NCBI RefSeq assembly: GCF_009846525.1
Contig: NZ_CP024621.1
Coordinates: 124,001-188,000 of the forward strand
Length of the DNA stretch: 64,000 nucleotides
Source of the DNA: Halomonas meridiana
GTDB taxonomy: Bacteria; Pseudomonadota; Gammaproteobacteria; Pseudomonadales; Halomonadaceae
Direction of reading: 5' to 3'
Both the position numbers and the translations under genes were made by a program. How positions within the stretch are numbered: position 1 is the first letter of the stretch; the number at the start of each line of letters is the position of its first letter. Under the pieces are notes generated by a model. The model did no database searches, was not told the DNA's origin, and saw only the letters and a program-made list of their open reading frames with translations. Positions 37,970-47,009 of this stretch are shown here, in pieces.

Positions 37970-39034
37970 TTAGACCGACCGGCCTAATAACGCCTCTCCC
38001 AGCTCATCGCCAGAGAGCCAGGCATCCTCGACTCGGCTGCCGCGAAAGCTGTCGCCGCACAGCGCTAAACCGCACTTGCTGTATAAGAACGACTGGCTTC
38101 CCGCCGAGGCGGGTTGGGCATAGCGCCATCGGTGGGCGCCTAGCTCCACGAGGGGGGGAAGCGCGGTGTCGGGGGGCAGCGTCGTGATGAAGGCCTCCCA
38201 TAACTGCTGCGCCGCGGCTTCCGGCGTCTCCTCGATATGCGCGTCGCTCCAGTCGAGCTGGGCCAGCAGGCTCAAACTTTCCGGCTGATGCTCTCTCCCC
38301 GGCTTGGTGTGATTACGAGACACCAAGCGTAGCGCTGGATGCTGGACATGTAGACTCTGCCAATCGGCATCGACGCCCGGCGGGGGCGGTAGAGGAGCAT
38401 CGACGATCGCCCATGCCGTCCAGCAGCCCCGCTGCGGTCGTGCATCGCAGGCGTCGGACAGCATCGGTTCCCAGTCGGCCAGCAGCGCTTTTGCTTGAGG
38501 GGGTGGGGCGCTGATCACCACACGGTCGAACGTCCCGTACTGGTGGTCGTTGGCATCGCGAAGCTGCCACCCTTGGGGCGTGCTCTCTAGTGCTGTAATG
38601 GTCGTTTCCAATAAGAGCGCCGCATGGGGAAAAGCGTTAAGCCCATCGGCGAGGTGGCGGGTAATCGCGCTCATGCGCGGTGCTCCACAGTAGCGCACTT
38701 GGCCGTCCTCGTGTGTTTGCCAGCCGGATGCACTAGCTTGATAGCTGTGTACTGGCCACATAGCGACACAGCCAGCGGCTTGCCACTCGGCAACTTTGCT
38801 CGCAAAGCGTGCATCGCGAACGGTAAAGGCCTGAGCGCCGAGGTCGAGCGTGGCAGAGGGGCGCTGCTTACTCGACATTCGCCCGCCAGGGCCGCGTGCT
38901 TTATCAAATAGCTGAACATTGACACCCTGCTGTGCCAGTCGATGAGCGCAGGCTAACCCGGATAGCCCGGCACCAATAATCGCCACGCGTTGCGCGGCCG
39001 CAGAAGAGAAGGTCTCGTTCGCCGGTTCAGCCAT
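37970..39034 (-). CDS. FAD-dependent oxidoreductase (renalase/amine-oxidase-like)
   Basis: A 354-residue flavoprotein with an N-terminal AIIGAGLSGLACAHRLAQ dinucleotide loop, FDKARGPGGRM and LDLGAQAFTVRD (an FAD-contact pattern of the small renalase-like amine oxidases), and a C-terminal LALCGDSFRGSRVEDAWLSG that closes the FAD site. The substrate is unknown. It ends about 235 bases before the MerR-type gene start and is read in the same direction. Its own promoter lies in the 39035-39203 spacer, which carries 11-bp direct repeats. I infer membership in the same stress or light regulon. Confidence 0.85.
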   Translation of the reverse strand: MAEPANETFSSAAAQRVAIIGAGLSGLACAHRLAQQGVNVQLFDKARGPGGRMSSKQRPSATLDLGAQAFTVRDARFASKVAEWQAAGCVAMWPVHSYQASASGWQTHEDGQVRYCGAPRMSAITRHLADGLNAFPHAALLLETTITALESTPQGWQLRDANDHQYGTFDRVVISAPPPQAKALLADWEPMLSDACDARPQRGCWTAWAIVDAPLPPPPGVDADWQSLHVQHPALRLVSRNHTKPGREHQPESLSLLAQLDWSDAHIEETPEAAAQQLWEAFITTLPPDTALPPLVELGAHRWRYAQPASAGSQSFLYSKCGLALCGDSFRGSRVEDAWLSGDELGEALLGRSV

Positions 39035-39072
39035 ACATCCTCACGGTATCAGCAGTGCTTGTCTAAATTGAC

Positions 39073-39124
39073 TGTAGCAGTTGTGTATAGATATCGTACA
39101 ATTAAACAGGTTGCAATGTGTACG
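39073..39124. promoter_or_regulatory. Three 11-bp-spaced TGTACA-like direct repeats (putative CarH/LitR-type operator)
   Basis: TGTAGC at 39073, TGTATA at 39084 and CGTACA at 39095 are spaced exactly 11 bases apart. A further TGTACG lies at 39119. The known CarH operator is a set of 11-bp direct repeats of nTnTACA. The array sits between the divergent FAD oxidoreductase and TIGR01777 genes, 38 bases from one and about 80 from the other. A TTGACT at 39069-39074 could be a -35 element for rightward transcription. Confidence 0.55.
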
Positions 39125-39203
39125 AGCGGTCGAGCAGATCGTGTCGCCACCGCCGTCGGCGGATTCTCGTGCACACCACGTTTAACGGCAAAGGAGTGAC
39201 ACC

Positions 39204-40106
39204 ATGCGGGTATTGATCACCGGGGGCAGCGGCTTCGTAGGCCAGCGGCTCTGTCAACAGCTCATCGCCCAGGGGCATGAGGTTCAGGTGGTGTCTCGAA
39301 CGCCCCAAAAGGTGCGCAGCAGGCTGCCCAAGGCGTGCGACATCCGCGACAGCGCGCAAGCCTTCGTGGATACGCCGCCGGACGCGCTGGTGAACTTGGC
39401 TGGAGAATCCATCGCGGCAAAGCGCTGGAGCGCCGAGCAGAAAGAGCGGCTGATCCGTTCACGGGTCGAGAGTACTCAGCAGCTCATCGCCCTGTGTGAG
39501 CAGCTCGCGGCCAACGGCCAGCCGCTGCCGAGCGTGATGGTGAGCGGTTCGGCGATGGGCTATTACGGCGATCAGGGGGACAAGGTGGTGGATGAGTCCA
39601 CACCTCCCCATGACGAGTTCGCCCATCGGCTGTGCGCGCAGTGGGAAGCGGCGGCCAAGCCCGTGGAGGCCATGGGCATCCGGCTAGCCATTCTACGCAT
39701 TGGGTTAGTGCTCGAGGCGGGCGGTGGCACGCTGCAAAAAATGCTACCACCGTTCAAGTTAGGTGTAGGCGGGCGGTTTGGCGATGGCACCCAGTTCATG
39801 CCCTGGATTCATCGGGACGACTTGGTGGCGGCGATCATCTACTTGATCAACCAGCCAGCACTCTCTGGAGCATTCAACGGCAGTGCCCCGCATCCGGTGA
39901 CCAACGCGGAATTTACTCAGACGCTGGCCAAGCAGTTGCATCGTCCGGCCATGTTTCCGGTGCCCGCGTTCGTGCTGAAAGCGGGCTTTGGGGAGATGTC
40001 GCAGCTGCTGTTGACCGGGGCAGACATGCGCCCCGCGCGGCTACGCGAAGCGGGCTTCGAGTTCCAGTACCCAACGCTTTCGAAAGCGCTGGCGGCCATC
40101 CTCTAG
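39204..40106 (+). CDS. TIGR01777 family NAD(P)-dependent epimerase-like protein (YfcH-like)
   Basis: A 300-residue extended SDR: ITGGSGFVGQRLCQQL cofactor loop, the family signature VNLAGESIAAKRWSAEQKE followed by SRVESTQQL, and MVSGSAMGYYGDQGD containing the Tyr region. The C-terminal part reads VPAFVLKAGFGEMSQLLLTG. The E. coli homologue is YfcH, of unknown substrate. It is divergent from the FAD oxidoreductase and shares the operator-like spacer. TIGR01777 genes often accompany photolyase/Cfa/DUF1365 clusters, which supports a functional link. Confidence 0.9.
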   Translation: MRVLITGGSGFVGQRLCQQLIAQGHEVQVVSRTPQKVRSRLPKACDIRDSAQAFVDTPPDALVNLAGESIAAKRWSAEQKERLIRSRVESTQQLIALCEQLAANGQPLPSVMVSGSAMGYYGDQGDKVVDESTPPHDEFAHRLCAQWEAAAKPVEAMGIRLAILRIGLVLEAGGGTLQKMLPPFKLGVGGRFGDGTQFMPWIHRDDLVAAIIYLINQPALSGAFNGSAPHPVTNAEFTQTLAKQLHRPAMFPVPAFVLKAGFGEMSQLLLTGADMRPARLREAGFEFQYPTLSKALAAIL

Positions 40107-40122
40107 CCGCCAGTGGCGAGCG

Positions 40123-43071
40123 TTAGTTCGCGTTGGGATCGACGGTGATGATCACCCGCACCGAGTCGAGTCGCAGGCGGGTGTTTTCGATGGCGCTGCT
40201 CAGTGCCTGACGCTCCTGTGTCAGCGCTTCCAGCTCTTCGCTGCGCACCGCCGGATTGTGCTCCGCCAGCGCCGTCAGGCGGGCCAGCTCGGCGTCCAGC
40301 TGGGCGCGCATGCGAGTTTCTGCGGCTTCCACGATACTCGGTAGTTCACGCTCGGCTTCGCCTTCCCCTTGGGTGAGCAGTTCACGAAGCTGATCGTGGC
40401 GGCTCTTGATCAAATCCCGCGCCAGCGATTTGTTCACCTTCTGCAGATTTTTGCCCAACCCGGTGAAGGAGATCTTGCTGGTCAGGTTAGCGCCCGATTC
40501 ATCCAGCAGTACGCGTACGGCGGTGGGCGGCAAGAAGCGGTTCAGGTGCAGCGATTTGGGGGCCGGGCAGTGGGTGCGAAACACCAGTTCGGCCATCAAA
40601 CGCCCGCTGGGAATCGCCGGGTGGCGTAGCAGCGCCAGCGCGGTATTGCCCATGGTACCATCGAGGACCCGGCCCATCATTTCGCGCACCAGCGGATGCT
40701 CCCAGGAGAGTCGCTGTACGTCATCCCGCGCCAGTGCCTGTGCGCGACTGTAAGTGGCAGAGAAGCCCTCTTCGCCTTTGACCAACCCGGGCAGGCCATC
40801 CAGCATGTGCTGACTGGGCTGAAGGTGCAGCAGACCGTTGCCGATCTCCTGGCTGTCGACGCCGAAGATATCCAGCGCGCGCTCCACGTAGCGAGGCAGC
40901 GCCGGATCCTCGTCCAGCTCGCGCACGGCATCGATCACCTGCTGCGCTCGACCGGGGCGGCAGGCGTTGAGTTCCAGCAGGCGGTTGCGGCCCGCGTCCC
41001 GTTCGGCGAGCTTGGCGGTGAACATCTCCCGAGTCTCTTCGATGATCTCGTCGAGCATCTCATCGTCGAGCAGCGCATCGGCCAAGGCATCGCCAAAGGC
41101 GTCGAACAGGTCGCTGCCAATGCCGTGAGGCGCGCTGAAGGCGTCCATGCCCTCGTGGTACCAGCGCATCAGACGCTCGCCGGGGCTGCCAGTGAAGTTG
41201 GGTACGTGCAGCTCGATGGCGTGGCGCTGGCCGATCCGATCCAGACGGCCGATGCGCTGTTCAAGCTGGTCGGGATGTTGCGGCATGTCGAACATCACCA
41301 GGTGGCGGCAGAATTGGAAGTTACGCCCTTCGGAGCCAATCTCAGAACACACCAAGACCTGGCAGCCATCCTCTTCATCGGCAAACGCGGCGGCGGCTCG
41401 GTCGCGCTCGACGAGCGACAGCCCTTCGTGGAAGACCGGCGCGTGGTAGCCGCCTAATACCCGCAAGCCCTCGGCGAGCCCTTCCGCCGTTTCACGGTGG
41501 TGGGCAATGACCAGTACTTTGTCGTTGGCAAAGCCCGTCTCGCTGTCGTCGCTGAGCTTTTCGAGCAGCCAGTTGACGCGTGGGTCGATATGCCACCAGG
41601 ACTCGGTATTCAACGGGTCGTTGCTGAGCTCCCGGTACATGGCATCCGGGTAGATCAGCACGTCCGGGTGGTCCATGCCGGTTTCGATCAGCAGCTCGTC
41701 CAGGTAGTCGTCGTCGCGCTCCAGGCGGCGCAACACGCGGCGGTAAGCCGACGGCAGCTCCAGCTCGGCCAGGTGCAGGCGGCGCTCAGGGAAGCCGCCC
41801 ACATGGCGGCGGCTGTTGCGGAACATCACGCGGCCGGTGCCATGGCGGTCGAGCAATGCGTCGCGCAGCTGGGCGCGGGCGGCGTCCTGCTGCTCAGGGC
41901 TTGCCTCTGGGTGGCACAGCGTGGCGAGCAGCGCTTGGCTATCCCGGTCGTCGGCTACGGCGGCGACGCGTTCACGGGCGCTCGCGGTCTGGGGCAGTTC
42001 CTCGAGAGCATCGATGGCCTCGGCCACCGCCACGTAGTGCTGCTCCTCCTCTTTGAAGCGCTCGATATCGTGGTAGCGCTCGGCATCTAGCAGGCGCAGG
42101 CGCGCGAAGTGGCTCTCCAGCCCCATCTGTTCCGGCGTAGCGGTGAGCAGCAGCAGGCCGGGAATCTCGGCGGCGAGCTGTTCCACGCACTGGTAGCCGG
42201 GGCCGCTCTTCTCCGGGCTCCAATCCAGGTGATGCGCTTCATCGACGATCAGCAGATCGAAGCGGCTGGCCAGGGCTTGGTCCTGGCGATGAATGTTGGC
42301 GAACAGCCAGCCTTGGCTGGCCAGCACGAGCTGGGCGCTCTCGAACGGGTTGGCGCTGCCGTGGGCCTGACTCTGATGCTCGTCCAGCAGAGTGACGTTC
42401 AGCGAGAAGCGGCGCAGTAGCTCTACCAGCCACTGGTGGGTCAGACTGTCGGGCACCAGAATCAGCGCGCGCTCTACCCGGCCTGTCAGCAGCAGACGGT
42501 GCAGAATCAGACCTGCCTCGATGGTTTTACCCAGGCCTACCTCATCGGCCAGCAGAACCCGCGGCGCATGGCGCCCGGCGACTTCGTCAGCGATGTAGAG
42601 CTGATGGGGAATCAGATCGATACGCGGCCCGGCGAAGCCCAGCGCGCTGTGCTGCTCGATGCGCTGAAAGTGGTGCAGCGTACGAAAGCGCAGGTCGAAC
42701 CAGTCGTTGCGGTCGACTTGACCGGTGAGCAGGCGGTCGCGGGCTTGGTCGAACTGCATGGTGTCGGCCAGCTTGGCCTCGGGCAGCTCGCGCAGGTTGC
42801 CGTCGCTGTCTTCGCCGATGTAGGTGATCAGGCCTCGGCTCTCTTTGCTGTCATCGACGATCATCTGCCAACCATCGGCAGAGAGGACGCGGTCGCCGCT
42901 GCCGAACATCACACGGGTGAGCGGCGCTTGGCGGGTGTTGTAGGTGCGGGTTTCCTGGCTGGCACTGAACAAAATGGTAACGCTACGGGCGTCGCAGTTA
43001 AGCACGGTGCCGAGTCCAAGCTCGGCCTCGCCGTCGCTAATCCAGCGCTGGCCGGGAGAAAAATCGCTCAT
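40123..43071 (-). CDS. rapA: RNA polymerase-associated ATPase RapA
   Basis: RapA is a Swi2/Snf2-type ATPase that binds RNA polymerase and recycles stalled complexes. The 982-residue protein (E. coli 968) has N-terminal Tudor-like domains (RWISDGEAELGLGTVLN...), the ATPase core with DEVGLGKTIEAGLILH (Walker A), LLIVDEAHHLDW (DEAH-like box) and LLLTATPEQ. Its helicase C-lobe contains CSEIGSEGRNFQFC and QRIGRLDRIGQ. The C-terminal ~300 residues are RapA-specific. It is convergent with the TIGR01777 gene with 16 bases between stops. Confidence 0.95.
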   Translation of the reverse strand: MSDFSPGQRWISDGEAELGLGTVLNCDARSVTILFSASQETRTYNTRQAPLTRVMFGSGDRVLSADGWQMIVDDSKESRGLITYIGEDSDGNLRELPEAKLADTMQFDQARDRLLTGQVDRNDWFDLRFRTLHHFQRIEQHSALGFAGPRIDLIPHQLYIADEVAGRHAPRVLLADEVGLGKTIEAGLILHRLLLTGRVERALILVPDSLTHQWLVELLRRFSLNVTLLDEHQSQAHGSANPFESAQLVLASQGWLFANIHRQDQALASRFDLLIVDEAHHLDWSPEKSGPGYQCVEQLAAEIPGLLLLTATPEQMGLESHFARLRLLDAERYHDIERFKEEEQHYVAVAEAIDALEELPQTASARERVAAVADDRDSQALLATLCHPEASPEQQDAARAQLRDALLDRHGTGRVMFRNSRRHVGGFPERRLHLAELELPSAYRRVLRRLERDDDYLDELLIETGMDHPDVLIYPDAMYRELSNDPLNTESWWHIDPRVNWLLEKLSDDSETGFANDKVLVIAHHRETAEGLAEGLRVLGGYHAPVFHEGLSLVERDRAAAAFADEEDGCQVLVCSEIGSEGRNFQFCRHLVMFDMPQHPDQLEQRIGRLDRIGQRHAIELHVPNFTGSPGERLMRWYHEGMDAFSAPHGIGSDLFDAFGDALADALLDDEMLDEIIEETREMFTAKLAERDAGRNRLLELNACRPGRAQQVIDAVRELDEDPALPRYVERALDIFGVDSQEIGNGLLHLQPSQHMLDGLPGLVKGEEGFSATYSRAQALARDDVQRLSWEHPLVREMMGRVLDGTMGNTALALLRHPAIPSGRLMAELVFRTHCPAPKSLHLNRFLPPTAVRVLLDESGANLTSKISFTGLGKNLQKVNKSLARDLIKSRHDQLRELLTQGEGEAERELPSIVEAAETRMRAQLDAELARLTALAEHNPAVRSEELEALTQERQALSSAIENTRLRLDSVRVIITVDPNAN

Positions 43072-43186
43072 GATGCCTCGAGGAAGTCGTCAAAATCGGG
43101 TCGTACGCCGCCGGGGGAGGTCACCGGCGGCTAACAGGGCGGGGGATTCTAACGCAAAGCAGCGGGGGGATTAAGGTCTATCGTGG

Positions 43187-43990
43187 TCAATCGCTCAACC
43201 AGCGCTCTAACTGGGTGCGGGTCAGTTCACCCACGTGCACGTCGAGGGTTTTGCCGTCGGTGTCGAAGAGCACGGTCGTCGGTAGTCCCGGCGCCTGGAA
43301 CTGTGCCATCAGGGTTTGCTGTGGGTCGCGTAGTGGGTAGCGAAAGTGGAGCGACTGCTCATCCAAATAGCGGGCGATGGGCAGCAAGTCCTCCCCTTGG
43401 TTGGCAACGACGACGGTGATGCCGTCGTGCTGATCCGCCTCTTCCAATAGCGGCATCTCGCGCAGGCAGGGCGGGCACCAAGTGGCCCATAAATTGACGA
43501 TGATTCGGTCGCCTTGATTGGCCAGCGACGGAAGGTGGACCGTGTTACCGTCGAGATCTTCCAGAGCCACATCGGGCAGCGATGCCACGGCAAACGGCTG
43601 GCTGAGCGGGGCCAGTGTCACCAGCACCAGCCAGAGACTGGCGGCGCCGACCGTCATGGCGAGACCGCCGATCATCGCCAGCAGCCGCGCGCGCAGTGCC
43701 CAGGCGGTCCACAGCAAGCCAGCAAGCAGCCCGCCAAGGGCGTGATAGCCCGGCTGCCATACTTTCAGCGCGTCCAGCGGGGTGGCGCTATAGCTGTCCC
43801 AATGGAGGGCAACGAACGTAATCCGCGCGCCGATGAGCCAAGCGATCAGCAAGCCGTTGAACCAGCGGCCATGGGGCTTGGCCGGCAGTCCCAGCAGGTA
43901 GCGGCTGCTCAACAGTAGCAGGAGCGCACAGGCAAACGCGTAGAGCCGTGGCGTCGACATCAGCAGTGGACCGAGGGCAATGGCATTCAT
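43187..43990 (-). CDS. Membrane protein with Lgt-like N-terminus fused to TlpA/ResA-type thioredoxin
   Basis: A 267-residue protein with about four N-terminal membrane helices whose pattern (ARITFVALHWDSYSATPLDA, then GYHALGGLLAGLLW) recalls the N-terminal part of prolipoprotein diacylglyceryl transferase. It is followed from about residue 130 by a periplasmic thioredoxin domain with NLWATWCPPCLREMPLL and the cis-proline in PGLPTTVLFD. The active WCPPC motif implies thiol-disulfide reductase activity, probably in cytochrome maturation or envelope redox. The Lgt-like half is too short to be an enzyme and probably serves as the electron-delivering or anchoring membrane part. The ATG at 43990 is preferred to one at 44014. 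Confidence 0.8.
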   Translation of the reverse strand: MNAIALGPLLMSTPRLYAFACALLLLLSSRYLLGLPAKPHGRWFNGLLIAWLIGARITFVALHWDSYSATPLDALKVWQPGYHALGGLLAGLLWTAWALRARLLAMIGGLAMTVGAASLWLVLVTLAPLSQPFAVASLPDVALEDLDGNTVHLPSLANQGDRIIVNLWATWCPPCLREMPLLEEADQHDGITVVVANQGEDLLPIARYLDEQSLHFRYPLRDPQQTLMAQFQAPGLPTTVLFDTDGKTLDVHVGELTRTQLERWLSD

Positions 43991-44056
43991 AGTCGTTCCG
44001 GTAAGCAGGTACACTGGGCCACCATACCATGCACGCTACTCATGACGGAGATATCG

Positions 44057-44305
44057 ATGCCGCAATCCTCTTTTGACACCCTGCGCGCCCTGGCCATAGG
44101 CACCCAGGCACTTGGCCTGGCGCTCATCATTACCCTCGAAACCGTCCTCGGCGATGCCGCACGCCCCTGGCAGGGCGGCGTGCTGGCCGCCATGGTGGCG
44201 TGTGCACTGGTCATTGCGCTGGTGCGTATGTACCGCAACAAGCGCCGCCAGAAGCGCTTGGCAGAGCGACTAGACGCGTCGGCGTCAGAAAACCACGAGC
44301 GTTAG
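44057..44305 (+). CDS. Small two-helix membrane protein, unknown
   Basis: An 82-residue protein with two hydrophobic helices (LRALAIGTQALGLALIITL and GVLAAMVACALVIALVRMY) and a strongly basic tail (RNKRRQKRLAERL). The ATG at 44057 has GGAG six bases upstream; an ATG at 44042 is in frame but lacks a ribosome site. I do not recognise a family. It is divergent from the thioredoxin fusion gene and followed by the binding-protein gene about 98 bases later. Confidence 0.6.
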   Translation: MPQSSFDTLRALAIGTQALGLALIITLETVLGDAARPWQGGVLAAMVACALVIALVRMYRNKRRQKRLAERLDASASENHER

Positions 44306-44402
44306 AAACCGTTGCTTGTGTTTTTGGCGCGACGGTTCCAGATTAAGGGGAGCCCTGCGCTGGACAGTCGGGGCACTTAACACACTGGGAGCGACAAACA
44401 AT

Positions 44403-45611
44403 ATGATTAATAAGCGCGCATTAGCCATTGCCGTAGCGGCCTCATCACTTGCCTTAACCGGGATGGCTCAGGCGGAGGTCAAAGTTGGCTTCTTGGGCGG
44501 CTTTACCGGGGGAATCGAGAGTCTGACACCGCCCATCTTTGCAGGGGCGCAGCTGGCGGTCGAGCAGGTCAACGAGCAGGGCGGTATTTTGGGTGGCCAA
44601 ACCCTGGCCATGCCATCGGGCGACACCACCTGTTCCGATGCGTCGGCTGCCTCCAACGCCGCCGACCGTATGGTGAACTCTGAGAACGTGACGGCCATTG
44701 TCGGCGCGCTGTGCACCGGTGCTACGATTGCCGCTGCCAACAATGCCGCGATTCCTGGCGGTGTGCTGATGGTGTCTCCTGCGTCGACGGCGCCTGCGGT
44801 GTCGGAGCTGGACGACAATGACTTGGTCTTCCGTACCGTGCCGTCTGATGCCTTCCAGGGTGAAATTCTGGCCAAGCTGCTGCTGGATAAAGGCATTGAT
44901 TACGTGGCCGTCACCTTCGTCAACAACGACTATGGCCGTGGCCTGTCGGACGCCTTTAGCGCCGCGTTTACCGCTGGTGGTGGCGAAGTCGCCGAGAACC
45001 TCGCCCACGAAGATAACCGTGCCGACTACCGTTCGGAGCTGGGCTCACTCTCCGCCAGCGGCGCGGATACGCTCGTCGTGCTGGCGTATGCCGATACCTC
45101 CGGCCAAACGGTGCTGCGCCAGGCCTACGAGAGCGGCATGTTTACCCAGTACGTGGGTGCTGACGGCATGGTAGGTGACAGCTTAGTCGAGGCGATTGGT
45201 GCCGACGTGCTGGATGGCATGATTGCCACCCGCCCCGGCAGCCCAGAGCTTCCCGGCACTGAGATATTCAATAACGCGGCCACTGAAGCAGAGATCGATC
45301 CCAGCGCCGTGTTTGCAGCCCAAGCGTACGATGCCGCCTTCCTGATTGCGCTGGCGATTGAGCAGAACGGCAGTGCTGACCGTGAAGGGCTGGCAGAAGC
45401 ATTACGCAATGTGTCCAGCGCACCGGGTGAAGTGATTCTACCGGGCGAGTGGGAAAAAGCGGTCGAGCTGATCGCTGCCGGTACCGACATCGACTACGAG
45501 GGGGCCTCCGGCTCTCACGAGTTCGATGACAACGGCGACGTACCGGGGGTAGTGGTCGAGATGGCCGTAGAGAACGGCACCTTTACCAGCAAAGGTCAGG
45601 TGGATCTGTAA
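44403..45611 (+). CDS. Branched-chain amino acid/amide-type ABC transporter substrate-binding protein
   Basis: A periplasmic type 1 binding protein of 402 residues with a cleavable signal peptide (MINKRALAIAVAASSLALTG, cleavage near MAQAEV). The Leu/Ile/Val-binding-protein pattern is clear: GFLGGFTGGIESLTPPIFAG, AVEQVNEQGGILGGQ, a CTGATIAAA hinge region, SPASTAPAVSE and VTFVNNDYGRG. The ATG at 44403 gives the signal peptide directly; an upstream in-frame start does not. The gene is on the plus strand, convergent with the permease and ATPase genes that should form its transporter. The true ligand (amino acid, amide or urea-like) is not fixed by the sequence. Confidence 0.9.
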   Translation: MINKRALAIAVAASSLALTGMAQAEVKVGFLGGFTGGIESLTPPIFAGAQLAVEQVNEQGGILGGQTLAMPSGDTTCSDASAASNAADRMVNSENVTAIVGALCTGATIAAANNAAIPGGVLMVSPASTAPAVSELDDNDLVFRTVPSDAFQGEILAKLLLDKGIDYVAVTFVNNDYGRGLSDAFSAAFTAGGGEVAENLAHEDNRADYRSELGSLSASGADTLVVLAYADTSGQTVLRQAYESGMFTQYVGADGMVGDSLVEAIGADVLDGMIATRPGSPELPGTEIFNNAATEAEIDPSAVFAAQAYDAAFLIALAIEQNGSADREGLAEALRNVSSAPGEVILPGEWEKAVELIAAGTDIDYEGASGSHEFDDNGDVPGVVVEMAVENGTFTSKGQVDL

Positions 45612-45633
45612 TTACTTACCATCTGCCGATAGC

Positions 45634-45668
45634 AAAACGCCCCGCTCAAATGAGCGGGGCGTTTTTTT
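45634..45668. terminator. Bidirectional rho-independent terminator
   Basis: An 11-bp perfect stem CGCCCCGCTCA/TGAGCGGGGCG (45638-45648 and 45651-45661) with A4 before and T7 after. It terminates the binding-protein gene rightwards, and possibly the permease run leftwards. Confidence 0.92.
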
Positions 45669-45683
45669 GTGGCGCTGATGGTA

Positions 45684-47009
45684 TTAACCGTGGCTTTTGA
45701 TCTTTTCAGGCAGCAGCCCTTTGGGCGCAAAGCGCAGTACCAGGGTGATCAGCATGCCGATCACCAAGACCCTCGCCTGTAGCGCTCGGCTGTCCATATT
45801 GCTGGGTGCCTCCCAGCCAAAGGCGTTCTCTCCGAGCGCGACGAACAGCTCCATCAAAAAAAGCGCCAGTGGCTCCGACATGATCCAGATAATGTAGACG
45901 GCCACCGCCCCAAAGATGGTGCCCAGGTTATTGCCGGGGCCGCCCAGAATAACCATTACCAGTACCAGGAAGGTGTGGTTCAAAGGCAAGTAGCCCTGCG
46001 GGTCAAACAGACTGTTGAACGTGCCCAGCATGCCGCCCCCCAGGCCCATCAAAATGCAGCCCAGCACGAAAATCTCCAAGCGACGCTTGTTGATGTCCTT
46101 CCCCATGGCCGCCGATGAGACTTCGTTATCGCGTATCGCGCGAATCATCCGCCCCCAAGGAGCGTGGTAAGCGCGATGCAGCAGGAAGAAAATCACCGCA
46201 ATGACCACCGCTGTCACCGACAGGTAAATCGCGCGGGAAAGGGTAAACCCCAGCTCGGCGGGGCCAGGGGTTGGCCAGGGCAGCGGCGAGACGGTTGCTG
46301 TGCCGCGGGTGAGCCAGTCGGAGTTTTTCAAAAACGCTTTGATGATCTCGGCAATGCCCAGCGTGGCAATGGCGAGATAGTCGCTGCGCAGGCCAAGGCA
46401 CACATGGCCAATAAAGTAGCCTACGCCACCGGCCAGCGCGCCGCCGACGATCCAGCCCACCCAGGGCGGTAGGCCAAACCCGCCCACAAAGCCCGCCTGG
46501 GATTGGATTTGGCTGGTCACGTCGCGCAGCAGACTGATCACCACCAGATAGAGCACCACCGCCAGCACCACGGCGATTATGGTACGCAGCGTTTTAGGGA
46601 CGCCCAATCGGTCAAGCTTGGTGGCACCGATGACCAGCACAGTGGCCGCAAGGCCATAGAGCAGCACTTGGCCGAGTTCGCCCGGCAGCTCCGTGCCCCA
46701 GAAGGCATCGTTGACCGGTACGCTAAACAGCATGGCGCAGAACCCGCCCAGAGCCACAAAGCCCATCACCCCGGCATTAAACTGCCCGGCGTAGCCCCAC
46801 TGAATCGTCAGGCCCAACGCCAGAATGGCGTAACAGGCGGCTTCGACCAGCATGCGCGTGCTATACGCCGCGCCCATCAGGGCATAAACCGCCAGGACGG
46901 CGACCAGCAGCGCGCCAAACAGTACCAGCTCGCGCAGCGGGAAGCGGCGCTGTGGCGTAGCGTCTTTCGGCGTGTAGGCCGGGTTTCGAGTATTGGTTGG
47001 ATGGCTCAT
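45684..47009 (-). CDS. livM: Branched-chain amino acid-type ABC permease (LivM-like)
   Basis: A 441-residue inner-membrane permease of the LivM type with about ten helices. Characteristic blocks are ALGLTIQWGYAGQFNAGVMGF near the N-terminus, GLRSDYLAIATLGIAEIIKA in the middle and MIRAIRDNEVSSAAMGKDIN before ILMGLGGGMLGTF. It partners the LivH-like permease just upstream, whose stop its start directly abuts (shared base 47009). It is longer than typical LivM (about 360-425), with the extra residues mainly in the loop after the third helix. Confidence 0.9.
   Translation of the reverse strand: MSHPTNTRNPAYTPKDATPQRRFPLRELVLFGALLVAVLAVYALMGAAYSTRMLVEAACYAILALGLTIQWGYAGQFNAGVMGFVALGGFCAMLFSVPVNDAFWGTELPGELGQVLLYGLAATVLVIGATKLDRLGVPKTLRTIIAVVLAVVLYLVVISLLRDVTSQIQSQAGFVGGFGLPPWVGWIVGGALAGGVGYFIGHVCLGLRSDYLAIATLGIAEIIKAFLKNSDWLTRGTATVSPLPWPTPGPAELGFTLSRAIYLSVTAVVIAVIFFLLHRAYHAPWGRMIRAIRDNEVSSAAMGKDINKRRLEIFVLGCILMGLGGGMLGTFNSLFDPQGYLPLNHTFLVLVMVILGGPGNNLGTIFGAVAVYIIWIMSEPLALFLMELFVALGENAFGWEAPSNMDSRALQARVLVIGMLITLVLRFAPKGLLPEKIKSHG

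Noticed and set aside
44331..44352. Possible sigma-54 promoter (TTGGCGCGACGGTTCCA) before the binding-protein gene
   Set aside because: The invariant -12 GC reads CC, so the essential dinucleotide is missing.
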